13,436 bases of DNA from Marinagarivorans sp. UBA5868. GTDB lineage: Bacteria > Pseudomonadota > Gammaproteobacteria > Pseudomonadales > Cellvibrionaceae. The DNA lies in NCBI GenBank assembly GCA_002432095.1, contig DJFQ01000067.1:2726-16161 (forward strand). The letters run 5' to 3'. The translations under genes and the position numbers were made by a program. Positions 1-8,157 of this stretch are shown in pieces. How positions within the stretch are numbered: position 1 is the stretch's first letter; each line of letters starts with the position of its first letter. The notes beneath the pieces were generated by a model. It saw only the letters and a list, made by a program, of their open reading frames with translations. It was not told the origin of the DNA and did not search any database.

Positions 1-1548
1 GCCGACCTGATGTTCGTGCAGCACATGCTGGCCGTGCTCAAAAGCAACGGCCGTTTGGCCACCGTCATGCCCCACGGTGTGCTGTTTCGCGGTGGCGAGG
101 AGCGCGAGGCGCGGCAGTATTTTATTGATCGCGGATACCTGGAGGCGGTTATCGGTCTGCCCAGTAATCTGTTTTACGGCACCGGTATTCCCGCTTGCAT
201 TCTGATATTGAACAAAGAGGGCGCCCCACAACGCGACCATGTGTTGTTTATTAATGCCGACCGGGAATACCGTGAGGGCAAAGCGCAAAACCATTTGCGA
301 CCAGAAGACATAGACAAAATCGTGCATGCCTACCGTGCGGGCAAGAATATTGATGGTTACGCCAAGCGGGTGCCGGTGGCGCATATTCGCGATGAAGATT
401 ACAACTGCAATATTCGCCGCTATGTGGACAATGCCCCACCGCCAGAGCCACACGATGTGCGGGCTCACCTGCACGGCGGTGTGCCCGTCAGCGAAATCGA
501 TGCGCTGGACCACTTCTGGCAAAACTACCAGGGGCTGCGCGAAAGCTGTTTTATTCCCCGGAATTATTCGAATAAAAACTCACCGGTGGCTTACGCGGAT
601 TTCTCGGCGGACTTCAGCAGCAAGCGCGATATAGCGCCATTTATTAATACCCATCCCGGCGTTACGCAGGGGCATGCACAATTTATGACGGTGCTGGAAT
701 CCTGGTGGCAAGAGCATTTGCCGGTGATCGAAGCCCTGGCGCCGGACCCGGACAATCAGCAGGCCGCGAATCTTGGTCGCAATGTATATGCCGTTCGCGC
801 CACTTTACTGGACAGCATCGAACGCACCTTTGCCAGTCAGCACCTGCTCAACCGCTACCAGGTGCGCGGCGCCTTTGCCAACTATTACAAACAGCTCGCC
901 TCCGACTTTAAGTCCATCGCCGCCAGCGGCTGGGGTCCGGAATTAATTCCGGACGAAGACATACTGCAAAGCCAATTTCCGCAGGTGCTGGCCGAGCTGG
1001 AACAACAACACGCCCGCCTGGCCGAACTGCAAGCCCTGTTTGCCGCCGCAAGTGAAGAGGATTTTGAAGATACCGACGAAACCGGCGTGCTACCGGCGGA
1101 CGAGGTGAAAAGCCTCAAGACCGCGTTAAAAGAAACCAAAGGCATGATGAAGCTGGCCAAACGCGACCAGAATTTTGGCGATTGGGATAGCCACCGCGTG
1201 GAAGCCGAACGCATCGAAAAGCAACTCGCCCGTCATAAGGCGCTTGAAGACGAAGCCAAATTATTAAAAGCCGCCATCAAGTCCACCGAAGCGAAAAAAG
1301 ACGAACTGGTAGAGCAGGCCCGCCTCAAAATCAGCAAGGACGAGGCGCGTCAGGTGATTGTAGAGCGCCTTGGTAAAACGCTGCTTAACAGTTACCGCCA
1401 ATATCTGCGCGCCGACCAACGCGCCTGCATCGCCGCGATTGAAAATTTATGGAATAAATACGCCATTACCGCCAAGCAGATTGAGGCCGAGCGGGATGAG
1501 GCAGCGAAGGTATTGCAGGAATTTTTGGTGGAGTTGGGGTATGAGTGA
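1..1548 (+). CDS. hsdM: Type I restriction-modification DNA methyltransferase subunit HsdM (5' end outside window)
   Basis: The reading frame is open from base 1 (ADLMFVQHML...), so the N-terminus, including the catalytic NPPF/NPPY-type motif and most of the SAM-binding part, lies upstream. About 515 residues are visible. The first 70 match the end of an N6-adenine methylase domain: GRLATVMPHGVLFRGGEERE, then EAVIGLPSNLFYGTGIPACI. A C-terminal part of roughly 350 residues follows; its last third (visible residues ~330-510) is charged and probably coiled coil, rich in E, K, A and L. If the missing part has normal length, the full protein would be near 750-800 residues, longer than the classical ~530-residue E. 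coli HsdM but usual for one large HsdM group. HsdM methylates adenine in the site chosen by HsdS and is also needed for restriction by HsdR. The stop overlaps the hsdS start by eight bases (ATGAGTGA), so the two are coupled. Confidence 0.95.
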   Translation, partial: ADLMFVQHMLAVLKSNGRLATVMPHGVLFRGGEEREARQYFIDRGYLEAVIGLPSNLFYGTGIPACILILNKEGAPQRDHVLFINADREYREGKAQNHLRPEDIDKIVHAYRAGKNIDGYAKRVPVAHIRDEDYNCNIRRYVDNAPPPEPHDVRAHLHGGVPVSEIDALDHFWQNYQGLRESCFIPRNYSNKNSPVAYADFSADFSSKRDIAPFINTHPGVTQGHAQFMTVLESWWQEHLPVIEALAPDPDNQQAANLGRNVYAVRATLLDSIERTFASQHLLNRYQVRGAFANYYKQLASDFKSIAASGWGPELIPDEDILQSQFPQVLAELEQQHARLAELQALFAAASEEDFEDTDETGVLPADEVKSLKTALKETKGMMKLAKRDQNFGDWDSHRVEAERIEKQLARHKALEDEAKLLKAAIKSTEAKKDELVEQARLKISKDEARQVIVERLGKTLLNSYRQYLRADQRACIAAIENLWNKYAITAKQIEAERDEAAKVLQEFLVELGYE

Positions 1549-2839
1549 GTGGATGACGCTACCGCTCAGTGTCCTTGCCGACATCCGTGTAAGCAATGTC
1601 GACAAAAAATCGTTACTGGGCGAAAAGCATGTCTTACTTTGCAACTACATGGATGCCTACGCGAATGACTATATTCGCTCTGATATTACATTCATGGAAG
1701 CCACGGCATCCTTAGCAGAAATCGCAAAGTTTAAGGTCGAGGCTGGCGACGTAGTAATTACGAAAGACTCGGAAACTCCAGACGATATTGGCATCCCGGC
1801 TGTAGTTACGGAGCAGGTTGAAAATCTGGTCTGTGGCTACCATTTGGCATTGCTAAAAACGAGACAAGAGCTTGTCGATCCTATTTTTCTTTGCAAGCAG
1901 CTTGGCAGCCGAACAGCGGCAAGATATTTCGGTCAATGTGCAGCAGGTTCCACGCGCTACGGGCTCTCAAATGGAGCTTTGGCGAATCTGCCTATTTCGA
2001 TGCCAAAGCTGCCAAAACAGAAAAAGATTGCTGCGGTTCTCTCCAGCATCGACACCGCCATCGAAAAAACCGAAGCCCTGATCGCCAAATATCAGCAAAT
2101 AAAATCTGGCCTGATGCACGACCTGTTCACCCGTGGTGTGCTGCCCAACGGACAGCTGCGCCCGCCTCTGGAACAGGCGCCGGAGTTGTATCAGGAAACG
2201 GAGATTGGGTGGATTCCGAGGGAGTGGTCTGTCTCCAGAGTCGAAAATGTCTTAACAAGAATCATCGACTATCGTGGCAAAACTCCAGAAAAAACGGTTT
2301 CTGGAATTCCACTTATTACAGCCAAGAATGTTCGCATGGGGTATATCGATTCTGAACCTAGAGAGTTTATTGCCGAATCCGGCTACGCTAACTGGATGAC
2401 TAGAGGCATACCGAATAAAGGAGATGTTCTTTTCACTACAGAAGCACCACTGGGAAATGTTGCACAAGTTCCTTCTAGCGATCGAGTTGCGTTTGCGCAG
2501 AGGGTAATTATTCTTCAGCCCTCAGGAACCATTAACGCTAGTTTTCTTACCTACCAATTGATGACCGAATCAACGCAACGAGCGATAGCCCGGCTAGCCA
2601 GTGGCTCAACTGCTTTGGGCATTAAGCAGAGTGAGTTTAGAAAAATTAAAATTGCTTTTCCTGACGATTTGTTCGAGCAGAAGGAAATAGCTCAGAGAGT
2701 TCAAGTGATTGATGGCTTGATGAACAAACAGCAAAACGCAAATCGCAAACTACACAGTCAAAAACTCGGCCTAATGCACGACCTTCTAACCGGCAACGTA
2801 CCCGTGAAACCCGCAGAACCGGAGGTGGTCGATGCCTAA
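1541..2839 (+). CDS. hsdS: Type I restriction-modification specificity subunit HsdS
   Basis: This 432-aa protein reads the bipartite DNA target for the HsdM/HsdR complex. I chose the ATG at 1541, which overlaps the hsdM stop and follows a GGAG/GGGG-rich stretch; the frame is open further upstream, but only inside hsdM. It shows the classic two-part layout: target recognition domain 1 (residues ~1-155), central helical spacer (~156-215, QKKIAAVLSSIDTAIEKTEA), target recognition domain 2 (~222-375, opening EIGWIPREWSVSRVENVL), and C-terminal helical spacer (~376-420). The spacers are internal repeats: GLMHDLFTRGV at 190-200 and GLMHDLLTGNV at 410-420, conserved also in DNA. The two recognition domains look more AT-rich than hsdM, which fits exchange of recognition domains by recombination. 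The target sequence cannot be predicted by eye. The stop overlaps the darT start by eight bases. Confidence 0.95.
   Translation: MSEWMTLPLSVLADIRVSNVDKKSLLGEKHVLLCNYMDAYANDYIRSDITFMEATASLAEIAKFKVEAGDVVITKDSETPDDIGIPAVVTEQVENLVCGYHLALLKTRQELVDPIFLCKQLGSRTAARYFGQCAAGSTRYGLSNGALANLPISMPKLPKQKKIAAVLSSIDTAIEKTEALIAKYQQIKSGLMHDLFTRGVLPNGQLRPPLEQAPELYQETEIGWIPREWSVSRVENVLTRIIDYRGKTPEKTVSGIPLITAKNVRMGYIDSEPREFIAESGYANWMTRGIPNKGDVLFTTEAPLGNVAQVPSSDRVAFAQRVIILQPSGTINASFLTYQLMTESTQRAIARLASGSTALGIKQSEFRKIKIAFPDDLFEQKEIAQRVQVIDGLMNKQQNANRKLHSQKLGLMHDLLTGNVPVKPAEPEVVDA
2821..2834 (+). promoter_or_regulatory. Ribosome binding site and start of darT
   Basis: GGAGG at 2821-2825 lies six bases before the ATG at 2832, inside the last codons of hsdS. 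This strong Shine-Dalgarno site fixes the darT start and suggests the toxin is translated efficiently from the hsd transcript. Confidence 0.75.
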
Positions 2840-3482
2840 CCACTATCCTAACCTCAATGCGACAAAAGCTCTGATTTGGCGAATCGTTCATTGTGACAAT
2901 CTGCCATGGATTCTTGCCAACGGTTTGCACTGCAAGAACTCAAGAGTCCAAGACCCTGACTATGTGGCTATCGGTAATGCCGATCTCATTGACCGGCGTT
3001 GCCTTAGGGTTGTTCCAGTCGTCCCTGGTGGTGTGTTGTCTGACTATGTGCCTTTTTACTTCACGCCTTTTTCGCCCATGATGTACAACATCTACACGGG
3101 GCGGGGTGAGGTGCCGCGACGGCGTAATGAGGAGATCTGTATTTTGGTTTCCGATCTGCATAAGGTGCGTCAAATGGGCTTATCGTTTGCCTTTACTGAT
3201 CGGCACGCCTATCCTCCCCTGGCCCGATATTTCAATAGTATTGAAAGTTTAAAAGAGATTGATTGGCCGCTATTGCAGGCTCGCAATTTCCAACGTAATC
3301 CAGATGATCCAGAGCAGATTGAACGCTACCAAGCAGAGGCCTTGGTTCACAAGCATTTACCAGTAGAAGGCTTGGTCGGCATTATCTGCTACACAGATAA
3401 AGTAAAAAACTCACTCGACCGGCACATTCAGGCCAGGGGCTTGAATGTGGATGTTCGAGTCATGCCAAGGTGGTATTTCTGA
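2832..3482 (+). CDS. darT: DarT DNA ADP-ribosyltransferase toxin (DUF4433)
   Basis: This 216-aa protein matches the DarT family throughout. DarT uses NAD+ to attach ADP-ribose to bases in single-stranded DNA (thymidine in the macrodomain-paired DarT2 class), stalling replication. Visible blocks: [18 protein letters not shown] (residues 15-32, NAD-binding N-terminus with H20), the R55/R56 region, [18 protein letters not shown] (71-88, family signature), FTDRHAY (121-127), and [14 protein letters not shown] (164-177), in which E169 should be the catalytic glutamate. From memory the protein is strikingly close to E. coli EPEC DarT, including the IIC and WYF ends. No key residue appears lost, so the toxin is probably active. 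It lies between hsdS and its antitoxin darG. The stop shares one base with the darG start (TGATG), so toxin and antitoxin are coupled. DarTG systems are known to act in phage defence. Confidence 0.94.
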   Translation: MPNHYPNLNATKALIWRIVHCDNLPWILANGLHCKNSRVQDPDYVAIGNADLIDRRCLRVVPVVPGGVLSDYVPFYFTPFSPMMYNIYTGRGEVPRRRNEEICILVSDLHKVRQMGLSFAFTDRHAYPPLARYFNSIESLKEIDWPLLQARNFQRNPDDPEQIERYQAEALVHKHLPVEGLVGIICYTDKVKNSLDRHIQARGLNVDVRVMPRWYF

Positions 3483-4552
3483 TGATCACATTCACTCAAG
3501 GCAATCTGCTGGAAGCACGCGCCGAGGCGCTGGTCAACACGGTCAACACCGTCGGCGTGATGGGCAAAGGCATAGCGCTGATGTTCAAAGACCGTTTCGA
3601 CGAGAACTTCCGCCGCTATATTGCCGCCTGTAAAGCCAAGGAAGTGCAGACTGGCAAGATGTTCGTGACGGCGGTGTCGGAGCTAGACGGCCCTCGTTGG
3701 ATTGTTAACTTTCCTACCAAACAACACTGGCGAGCGCCTTCGCGCATGGAGTGGATAGTGGAGGGCTTGCAGGATTTGCGGCGATTTTTGATTGAGCAGC
3801 AGGTCAAGTCCGTAGCTATTCCGCCGTTGGGCGCCGGCAACGGTGGCCTCAATTGGCCCGACGTACGTGAGAAGATCCAAGAGGTGTTAGGGGATCTGGA
3901 TATTGAAATTCTGGTGTTCGAGCCTACTCAGCGATACCAGAATGTGGCCAAGCGCAAAGGCGTGGAGAAGCTGACGCCTCCTCGGGCGCTGATCGCCGAA
4001 CTGGTACGCCGTTACTGGGTACTTGGCATGGAATGCAGCCTGCTGGAGATTCAAAAGCTGGCGTGGTTTCTGGAACGAGAGATTGAGAAACTTGGCCTAA
4101 AACCTTTGGATCTTCGCTTTGAAGCCAATAAATATGGCCCTTATGCGGATCGCTTGCGCCATTTGTTGGAAGGCCTGGACGGCAGCTATTTGCATTGCGA
4201 TAAACGCATTAGTGACGCGGATCCTCCAGATGTCATTTGGTTTGACGACGAACGCAAAACCTATGTGCTGGCCTATATCAAGACGGAAGCAAAAGATTAC
4301 AGCCAAGCCCTGGAGTCCACGGCGGCGCTGATTGACGGATTCGAGTCTCCTTTCGGAATGGAGCTGCTGGCAACGGTGGACTGGCTGATGACGCGCGATG
4401 GGGTGGCGCCCTCAGTACCTGCGTTGCGCGAGGGGCTGCGTCACTGGAAGGTCGGCCAAGATGCCGCCGCACGTAAGGATCGTCTCTTTGATGATCGGGC
4501 ACTGGGTATTGCCCTGGAGCGCTTGACGACACCAGCAATTGCAACGACTTGA
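3482..4552 (+). CDS. darG: DarG antitoxin: macrodomain DNA ADP-ribosylglycohydrolase with C-terminal toxin-binding domain
   Basis: A 356-aa antitoxin that removes ADP-ribose from DNA and also neutralises DarT by binding. The ATG at 3482 overlaps the darT stop and starts the macrodomain directly ([20 protein letters not shown]). A GTG at 3470 in frame would add only four residues inside darT. The macrodomain spans ~1-150: N22 in [14 protein letters not shown]80 in [13 protein letters not shown] (K80 is the position of the catalytic lysine in Thermus DarG), and [12 protein letters not shown] at 114-125. Residues ~165-350 form a second, mainly helical domain. In known DarG proteins the C-terminal part keeps DarT inhibited by mimicking its DNA substrate. 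The stretch [12 protein letters not shown] (187-198) and [17 protein letters not shown] (213-229) resembles the Panacea (formerly DUF4065) antitoxin fold; this likeness is my inference. Both antitoxin activities look intact. Confidence 0.93.
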   Translation: MITFTQGNLLEARAEALVNTVNTVGVMGKGIALMFKDRFDENFRRYIAACKAKEVQTGKMFVTAVSELDGPRWIVNFPTKQHWRAPSRMEWIVEGLQDLRRFLIEQQVKSVAIPPLGAGNGGLNWPDVREKIQEVLGDLDIEILVFEPTQRYQNVAKRKGVEKLTPPRALIAELVRRYWVLGMECSLLEIQKLAWFLEREIEKLGLKPLDLRFEANKYGPYADRLRHLLEGLDGSYLHCDKRISDADPPDVIWFDDERKTYVLAYIKTEAKDYSQALESTAALIDGFESPFGMELLATVDWLMTRDGVAPSVPALREGLRHWKVGQDAAARKDRLFDDRALGIALERLTTPAIATT

Positions 4553-4564
4553 GGGAAAGTTGTG
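4551..4564 (+). promoter_or_regulatory. Ribosome binding site and GTG start of the small winged-helix gene
   Basis: GAGGGA at 4551-4556, overlapping the darG stop, stands five bases before a GTG at 4562. It supports the GTG as start and is the only junction in the operon with a gap rather than an overlap. Confidence 0.6.
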
Positions 4565-4897
4565 AGCGATATCGAGTGGCAAAGCGACGCCCACGGAGTG
4601 ACTCTGATCCTGCGTACCACGGAAGTCACCACGGAAGTCACCACGGAAGTCGCCACGGGAGTCACCACGGAAGTCATCAGAGTGCTCAGCGAGCTGAAGA
4701 CTGAGCTTTCGCGCAAAGAACTGCAGCAAGCCCTAAGCCTGAAGAATAACGAGCACTTCCGCAGGCATTACTTGCAACCCGCCCTGGCGGCAGGCGCGAT
4801 TGAAATGACCCTGCCCGATAAGCCGCAAAGCAGCAAACAGCGCTATAGGCTCACCGCGCTGGGGCGGCGCTTGCGCGTGCAGGAGCAACAAACGTGA
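4562..4897 (+). CDS. Small winged-helix-like protein resembling the C-terminal tail of Fic or RecG-like ATP-binding proteins
   Basis: A 111-aa protein with a GTG start. Residues 19-38 are five copies of a four-residue repeat (TTEV three times, then ATGV, then TTEV). Residues ~39-105 look like a winged helix: LSRKELQQALSLKNNEHFRR followed by HYLQPALAAGAIEMTLPDKP and a short beta/wing end, QRYRLTALGRRL. From memory this arrangement (a TPQV-like repeat, then a domain ending in LQPAL...GLIE.T.PDKP) is the usual C-terminal tail of Fic-family proteins and AlbA_2/RecG-like ATP-binding proteins. Here it stands alone with no catalytic part. It could be a DNA-binding regulator of the operon, an accessory subunit of the restriction complex, or a remnant of a larger gene; its intact start, coupling and good Shine-Dalgarno site argue against a remnant. 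The stop overlaps the hsdR GTG by four bases (GTGA). Confidence 0.72.
   Translation: MSDIEWQSDAHGVTLILRTTEVTTEVTTEVATGVTTEVIRVLSELKTELSRKELQQALSLKNNEHFRRHYLQPALAAGAIEMTLPDKPQSSKQRYRLTALGRRLRVQEQQT
4616..4675 (+). repeat. 12-bp tandem repeat, five units, inside the small winged-helix gene
   Basis: Five consecutive units of ACCACGGAAGTC: units 1, 2, 3 and 5 are identical, and unit 4 (4652-4663) differs at two bases (GCCACGGGAGTC). The unit length is a multiple of three, so gain or loss of units would change the linker length (TTEV copies) without breaking the frame. Confidence 0.95.
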
Positions 4898-7800
4898 GTG
4901 AATATACGGAAGTCGAGCGGCCGTTTTTGCAGCAGCTCGCGGAGCTCGGCTGGACGGTGATTGACCAGGGGGCGGGCATTCCTTCGGATGCCGCGCCCAG
5001 TCACCGCACCAACTTCCGCCAAACGCTCTTGCCGCAGGTGTTCGACAGCGCGGTGCGCACCATCAACCGCACGGAAGACGGGCGGGTATGGCTAACCGAC
5101 CGGCAGTTGGAAGATTTGCGCAGCCAGTTGCTGCGTCACCCGAACCGCACCCTGCTCGAAGCCAATGAAGCATCCCAAGCGATGCTGTTTAAGGTGCAGG
5201 TCGATACCAACGAACTGACGGGCGAGGCGGACCCGGTGGTGCGGTTGATCGACTTTCACAATCCCGCCAATAACCAGTTCCATGCCATCAGCCAGTTCCG
5301 CATAGACACGCCGGGGTGCGTTAAAGCCTTTATGGTCCCGGACTTGGTGCTCTTCGTAAATGGCATTCCCTTGGTGGTCGTGGAGTGCAAAAAGGGCTCG
5401 GAAACCTGCGCCAACCCTATGCAGGAAGCCTTTGTGCAACTGCAGCGCTATATGCACCGTCGCAAAGCAACGGAACTCTCCGGCCTGAAGGAAGGTGAAC
5501 CCCGGTTGTTCTACAGCAATCTGCTGTTGATTCGCAGCTCTGGGCTGGAGGCGGATTACGGCACCATCACCTCGGATGAAGAACACTTCTACGCCTGGAA
5601 GACGCTCTACCCTCTAAACGATGCTGTGCTGGAGGGCATGAACGCACAGCAGCAGCTGATCGCAGGAATGTTGAATAAAGCCAATTTGCTGCAAATTCTG
5701 CGCACCAGCTCGGTTTTTATGGATACCGATGGCGGCCCACGGGTGAAGGTGGTGTGTCGGTATCAGCAGTTCCGCGCTGCCAGCAAAATTGTGGCGCGTT
5801 TGCGTACCGGGGAGACGGCTGTCGACCGCAGTGGTGTGGTGTGGCATACCCAAGGTTCGGGCAAGTCTTTGACGATGGTGTTTTTAGCGCGCATGTTACG
5901 CACCAGTCGCGATTTGGCGGACTACAAAATCGTGTTGGTGAACGACCGTCAGGACCTGGAAGCGCAATTGGGGGACACCGCTACTTTGATTGGCGGTCGC
6001 GTCAATGTGATCGAAACCCGCGCGGGCTTGCGCCACCATTTGTCGACCGACAGTTCGGATATCAGCATGGTGATGATCCATAAATTTCAGGAGCACAAGC
6101 AGACGCTCACCAATACGGTTGCCGAAGCCTTGGGCACTTATCTGGCTATGCCTGCGGGAAAAACCTTCGGCGTGGTGAATACCTCGGATCGCATCATCCT
6201 GATGATCGATGAAGCACACCGCACCCAAAGTTCCGATTTGGGCGATAACCTGTTTGAAGCTTTCCCCAATGCCACGCGCATCGCCTTTACCGGCACGCCC
6301 TTAATCACCGAGCGGCACGGCGAGAAGAAAACCCACAAACGCTTCGGCGAATACATCGACACCTACCGCTTGATGGACGCAGTGAACGATGGTGCCACGT
6401 TGCAGATTCTCTACGAAGGCAAAACTGCCGACAGTGCTCTGAATGAAAAGCACGCATTCGATGAGGCCTTCGAAGATCTGTTTCGCGACCGCACAGAAGA
6501 AGAGTTGCTGGCGATCAAGAAAAAATACGGCGCGACGGGCGACATATTAGAAGCGGAAAACCGCATCAACGCCATTGCGCGTGATCTGGTTGCGCACTAT
6601 GTCGACAACATTCTGCCCAACGGTTTTAAAGCGCAGGTGGTGTGCCACTCAAAACTGGCCTGTATTCGTTACCAAAAAGGCATAGACACAGCATTGGCGG
6701 AGCGTATTGCCCGCGAAGAAGGCAAAGCAGCGCCCGATGCTGATTTGATTCAGCGGCTACGCTTTCTGAAAACCGTCGTGGTGGTGTCGTCGGACGGCAC
6801 CAACGAGGCTGCGTTTATCACCCACGTCCGCAAACAGGCCCAGCGTATGAACGCGGTGGAAAATTTCTGCCGCAGTTTCGATTTTGAAAATTCCGACAAG
6901 GAATACACCGGCATCGCTTTTCTGATTGTGTGCGACATGTTGCTGACCGGGTTTGATGCGCCCATCGAACAGGTAATGTATATCGATAAAAAATTACGCG
7001 AGCACACGCTTTTGCAAGCCATTGCCCGCACTAACCGCGTAAAGAAGGGCAAGCAGCGCGGTTATATAGTCGACTATATTGGGCTCGCGAATCACCTGAC
7101 AGATGCTTTAACCCTGTACGCGGCGAGCGATGAGCTGCAGGAATTGCAGGACGGCATGAAGAACATCACCTCGGAATTGCCGGTTCTGGAAGAGCGCTAC
7201 CAGCGGTTGCTGCAGCATTTTAAGGCTTTGGGTATTCAGCAAATCAGCGCCTTTGTTAATGGCGAGCTGCCGAATCTGGATGCTGAAGCCGCAGTGGTAC
7301 ATGAAGCGGTTAAGGCTTTAAAGGATGACAAAAAGCGCGCAGATTTTGAGGTGTACTTTAAAAAATTTCTGATGAGTTTGGATATTATTCTGCCCAATGC
7401 CTCGGCGCAGCCTTATCGCGTTCCGGCAAAGCGCTTTGGCTACATTCTGCAGGTCACCAAAGAGCGCTATAAAGACACCAGCTTAAATTTGGGCAACGCG
7501 GGTGAAAAAGTGAAGGCGCTGATCAATGAGCATCTAATCAGCCTGGGCATCAATCCAAAAGTGCCGCCGGTTGAGTTATTTGCGGAAGACTTTCTCGACA
7601 AGCTGGCCGCTCATGCCGGTAACAATAACGAAGCCAAAGCCAGTGAGATGGAGCATGCCATACGCAAACATTGCACCGTTCATCATGATGAAGACCCTGC
7701 GTTCTACAAAAGCCTCTCGGAAAAAGTGGATGCTTTAATCGAGAAGCATCAGGACGAGTGGGACTTGCTGGCGGAAAAACTCACTGAGTTGCGCAAAGAA

Positions 7801-8157
7801 GCCATCGCGGGTCGCCAGCGGGGTGAAGATGGTATGAGTAAAGAAGCGACCACGTTTTACGACTACATAGTTCAGCTTGGTTTTGCGGATGGCAAGGTCG
7901 AGGCTGCCGATAAACCCGCTTTAAAAGCGTTTATGGAAACCGCAGTGGACATACTGCAGGAGACCATTGCCAGCATCGACTTTTGGCAGAACCCCGACAA
8001 ACAGAAGCGGGTTCGCGGTTTGATCAAAACCGAAATCGCCAAGACGGGTATAGAAGAATTAAAACTGAATCGGGAGCGTGTCGCGGTAGAGATTATGAAG
8101 CTGGCCAAAAATCGCCATGATGAGCTGATCAAAAACGCACAAAGGAAAGATGACTGA
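4894..8157 (+). CDS. hsdR: Type I restriction endonuclease and translocase subunit HsdR
   Basis: A 1087-aa protein, typical length for HsdR, with a GTG start at 4894 after AGGAG at 4881-4885. HsdR translocates DNA using ATP and cuts at a distance when the HsdMS target is unmethylated. The N-terminal PD-(D/E)xK nuclease is intact: D150 in PDLVLFVNGIPLVV, then E164 and K166 in VECKKG. The superfamily 2 motor follows: Walker A TQGSGKS (residues 319-325), DEAH at 439-442, FTGTPL from 465 (motif III), and motif VI LLQAIARTNR ending at about 715. The remaining ~370 residues form the helical C-terminal part that docks on the methylase core. Nothing looks truncated or frameshifted. It is separated from hsdM and hsdS by darT, darG and the small winged-helix gene, but overlaps the latter by four bases, so it is probably on the same transcript. 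Confidence 0.96.
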   Translation: MSEYTEVERPFLQQLAELGWTVIDQGAGIPSDAAPSHRTNFRQTLLPQVFDSAVRTINRTEDGRVWLTDRQLEDLRSQLLRHPNRTLLEANEASQAMLFKVQVDTNELTGEADPVVRLIDFHNPANNQFHAISQFRIDTPGCVKAFMVPDLVLFVNGIPLVVVECKKGSETCANPMQEAFVQLQRYMHRRKATELSGLKEGEPRLFYSNLLLIRSSGLEADYGTITSDEEHFYAWKTLYPLNDAVLEGMNAQQQLIAGMLNKANLLQILRTSSVFMDTDGGPRVKVVCRYQQFRAASKIVARLRTGETAVDRSGVVWHTQGSGKSLTMVFLARMLRTSRDLADYKIVLVNDRQDLEAQLGDTATLIGGRVNVIETRAGLRHHLSTDSSDISMVMIHKFQEHKQTLTNTVAEALGTYLAMPAGKTFGVVNTSDRIILMIDEAHRTQSSDLGDNLFEAFPNATRIAFTGTPLITERHGEKKTHKRFGEYIDTYRLMDAVNDGATLQILYEGKTADSALNEKHAFDEAFEDLFRDRTEEELLAIKKKYGATGDILEAENRINAIARDLVAHYVDNILPNGFKAQVVCHSKLACIRYQKGIDTALAERIAREEGKAAPDADLIQRLRFLKTVVVVSSDGTNEAAFITHVRKQAQRMNAVENFCRSFDFENSDKEYTGIAFLIVCDMLLTGFDAPIEQVMYIDKKLREHTLLQAIARTNRVKKGKQRGYIVDYIGLANHLTDALTLYAASDELQELQDGMKNITSELPVLEERYQRLLQHFKALGIQQISAFVNGELPNLDAEAAVVHEAVKALKDDKKRADFEVYFKKFLMSLDIILPNASAQPYRVPAKRFGYILQVTKERYKDTSLNLGNAGEKVKALINEHLISLGINPKVPPVELFAEDFLDKLAAHAGNNNEAKASEMEHAIRKHCTVHHDEDPAFYKSLSEKVDALIEKHQDEWDLLAEKLTELRKEAIAGRQRGEDGMSKEATTFYDYIVQLGFADGKVEAADKPALKAFMETAVDILQETIASIDFWQNPDKQKRVRGLIKTEIAKTGIEELKLNRERVAVEIMKLAKNRHDELIKNAQRKDD

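Noticed and set aside
1370..1540. N-terminal extension of hsdS from 1370
   Set aside because: The added residues are out-of-frame hsdM sequence; the ATG at 1541 starts a normal HsdS N-terminus.
4616..4675. Possible CRISPR-like array
   Set aside because: The units are contiguous 12-mers without spacers and lie in frame within a coding gene.
4412..4729. Minus-strand ORFs with GDFRGDFRG-type repeats (also 4441-4716)
   Set aside because: They only mirror the 12-bp tandem repeat and overlap darG and the small winged-helix gene, which have proper starts and family motifs.
5092..5586. 164-aa minus-strand ORF
   Set aside because: It lies wholly opposite the hsdR nuclease domain and has no recognisable motif.
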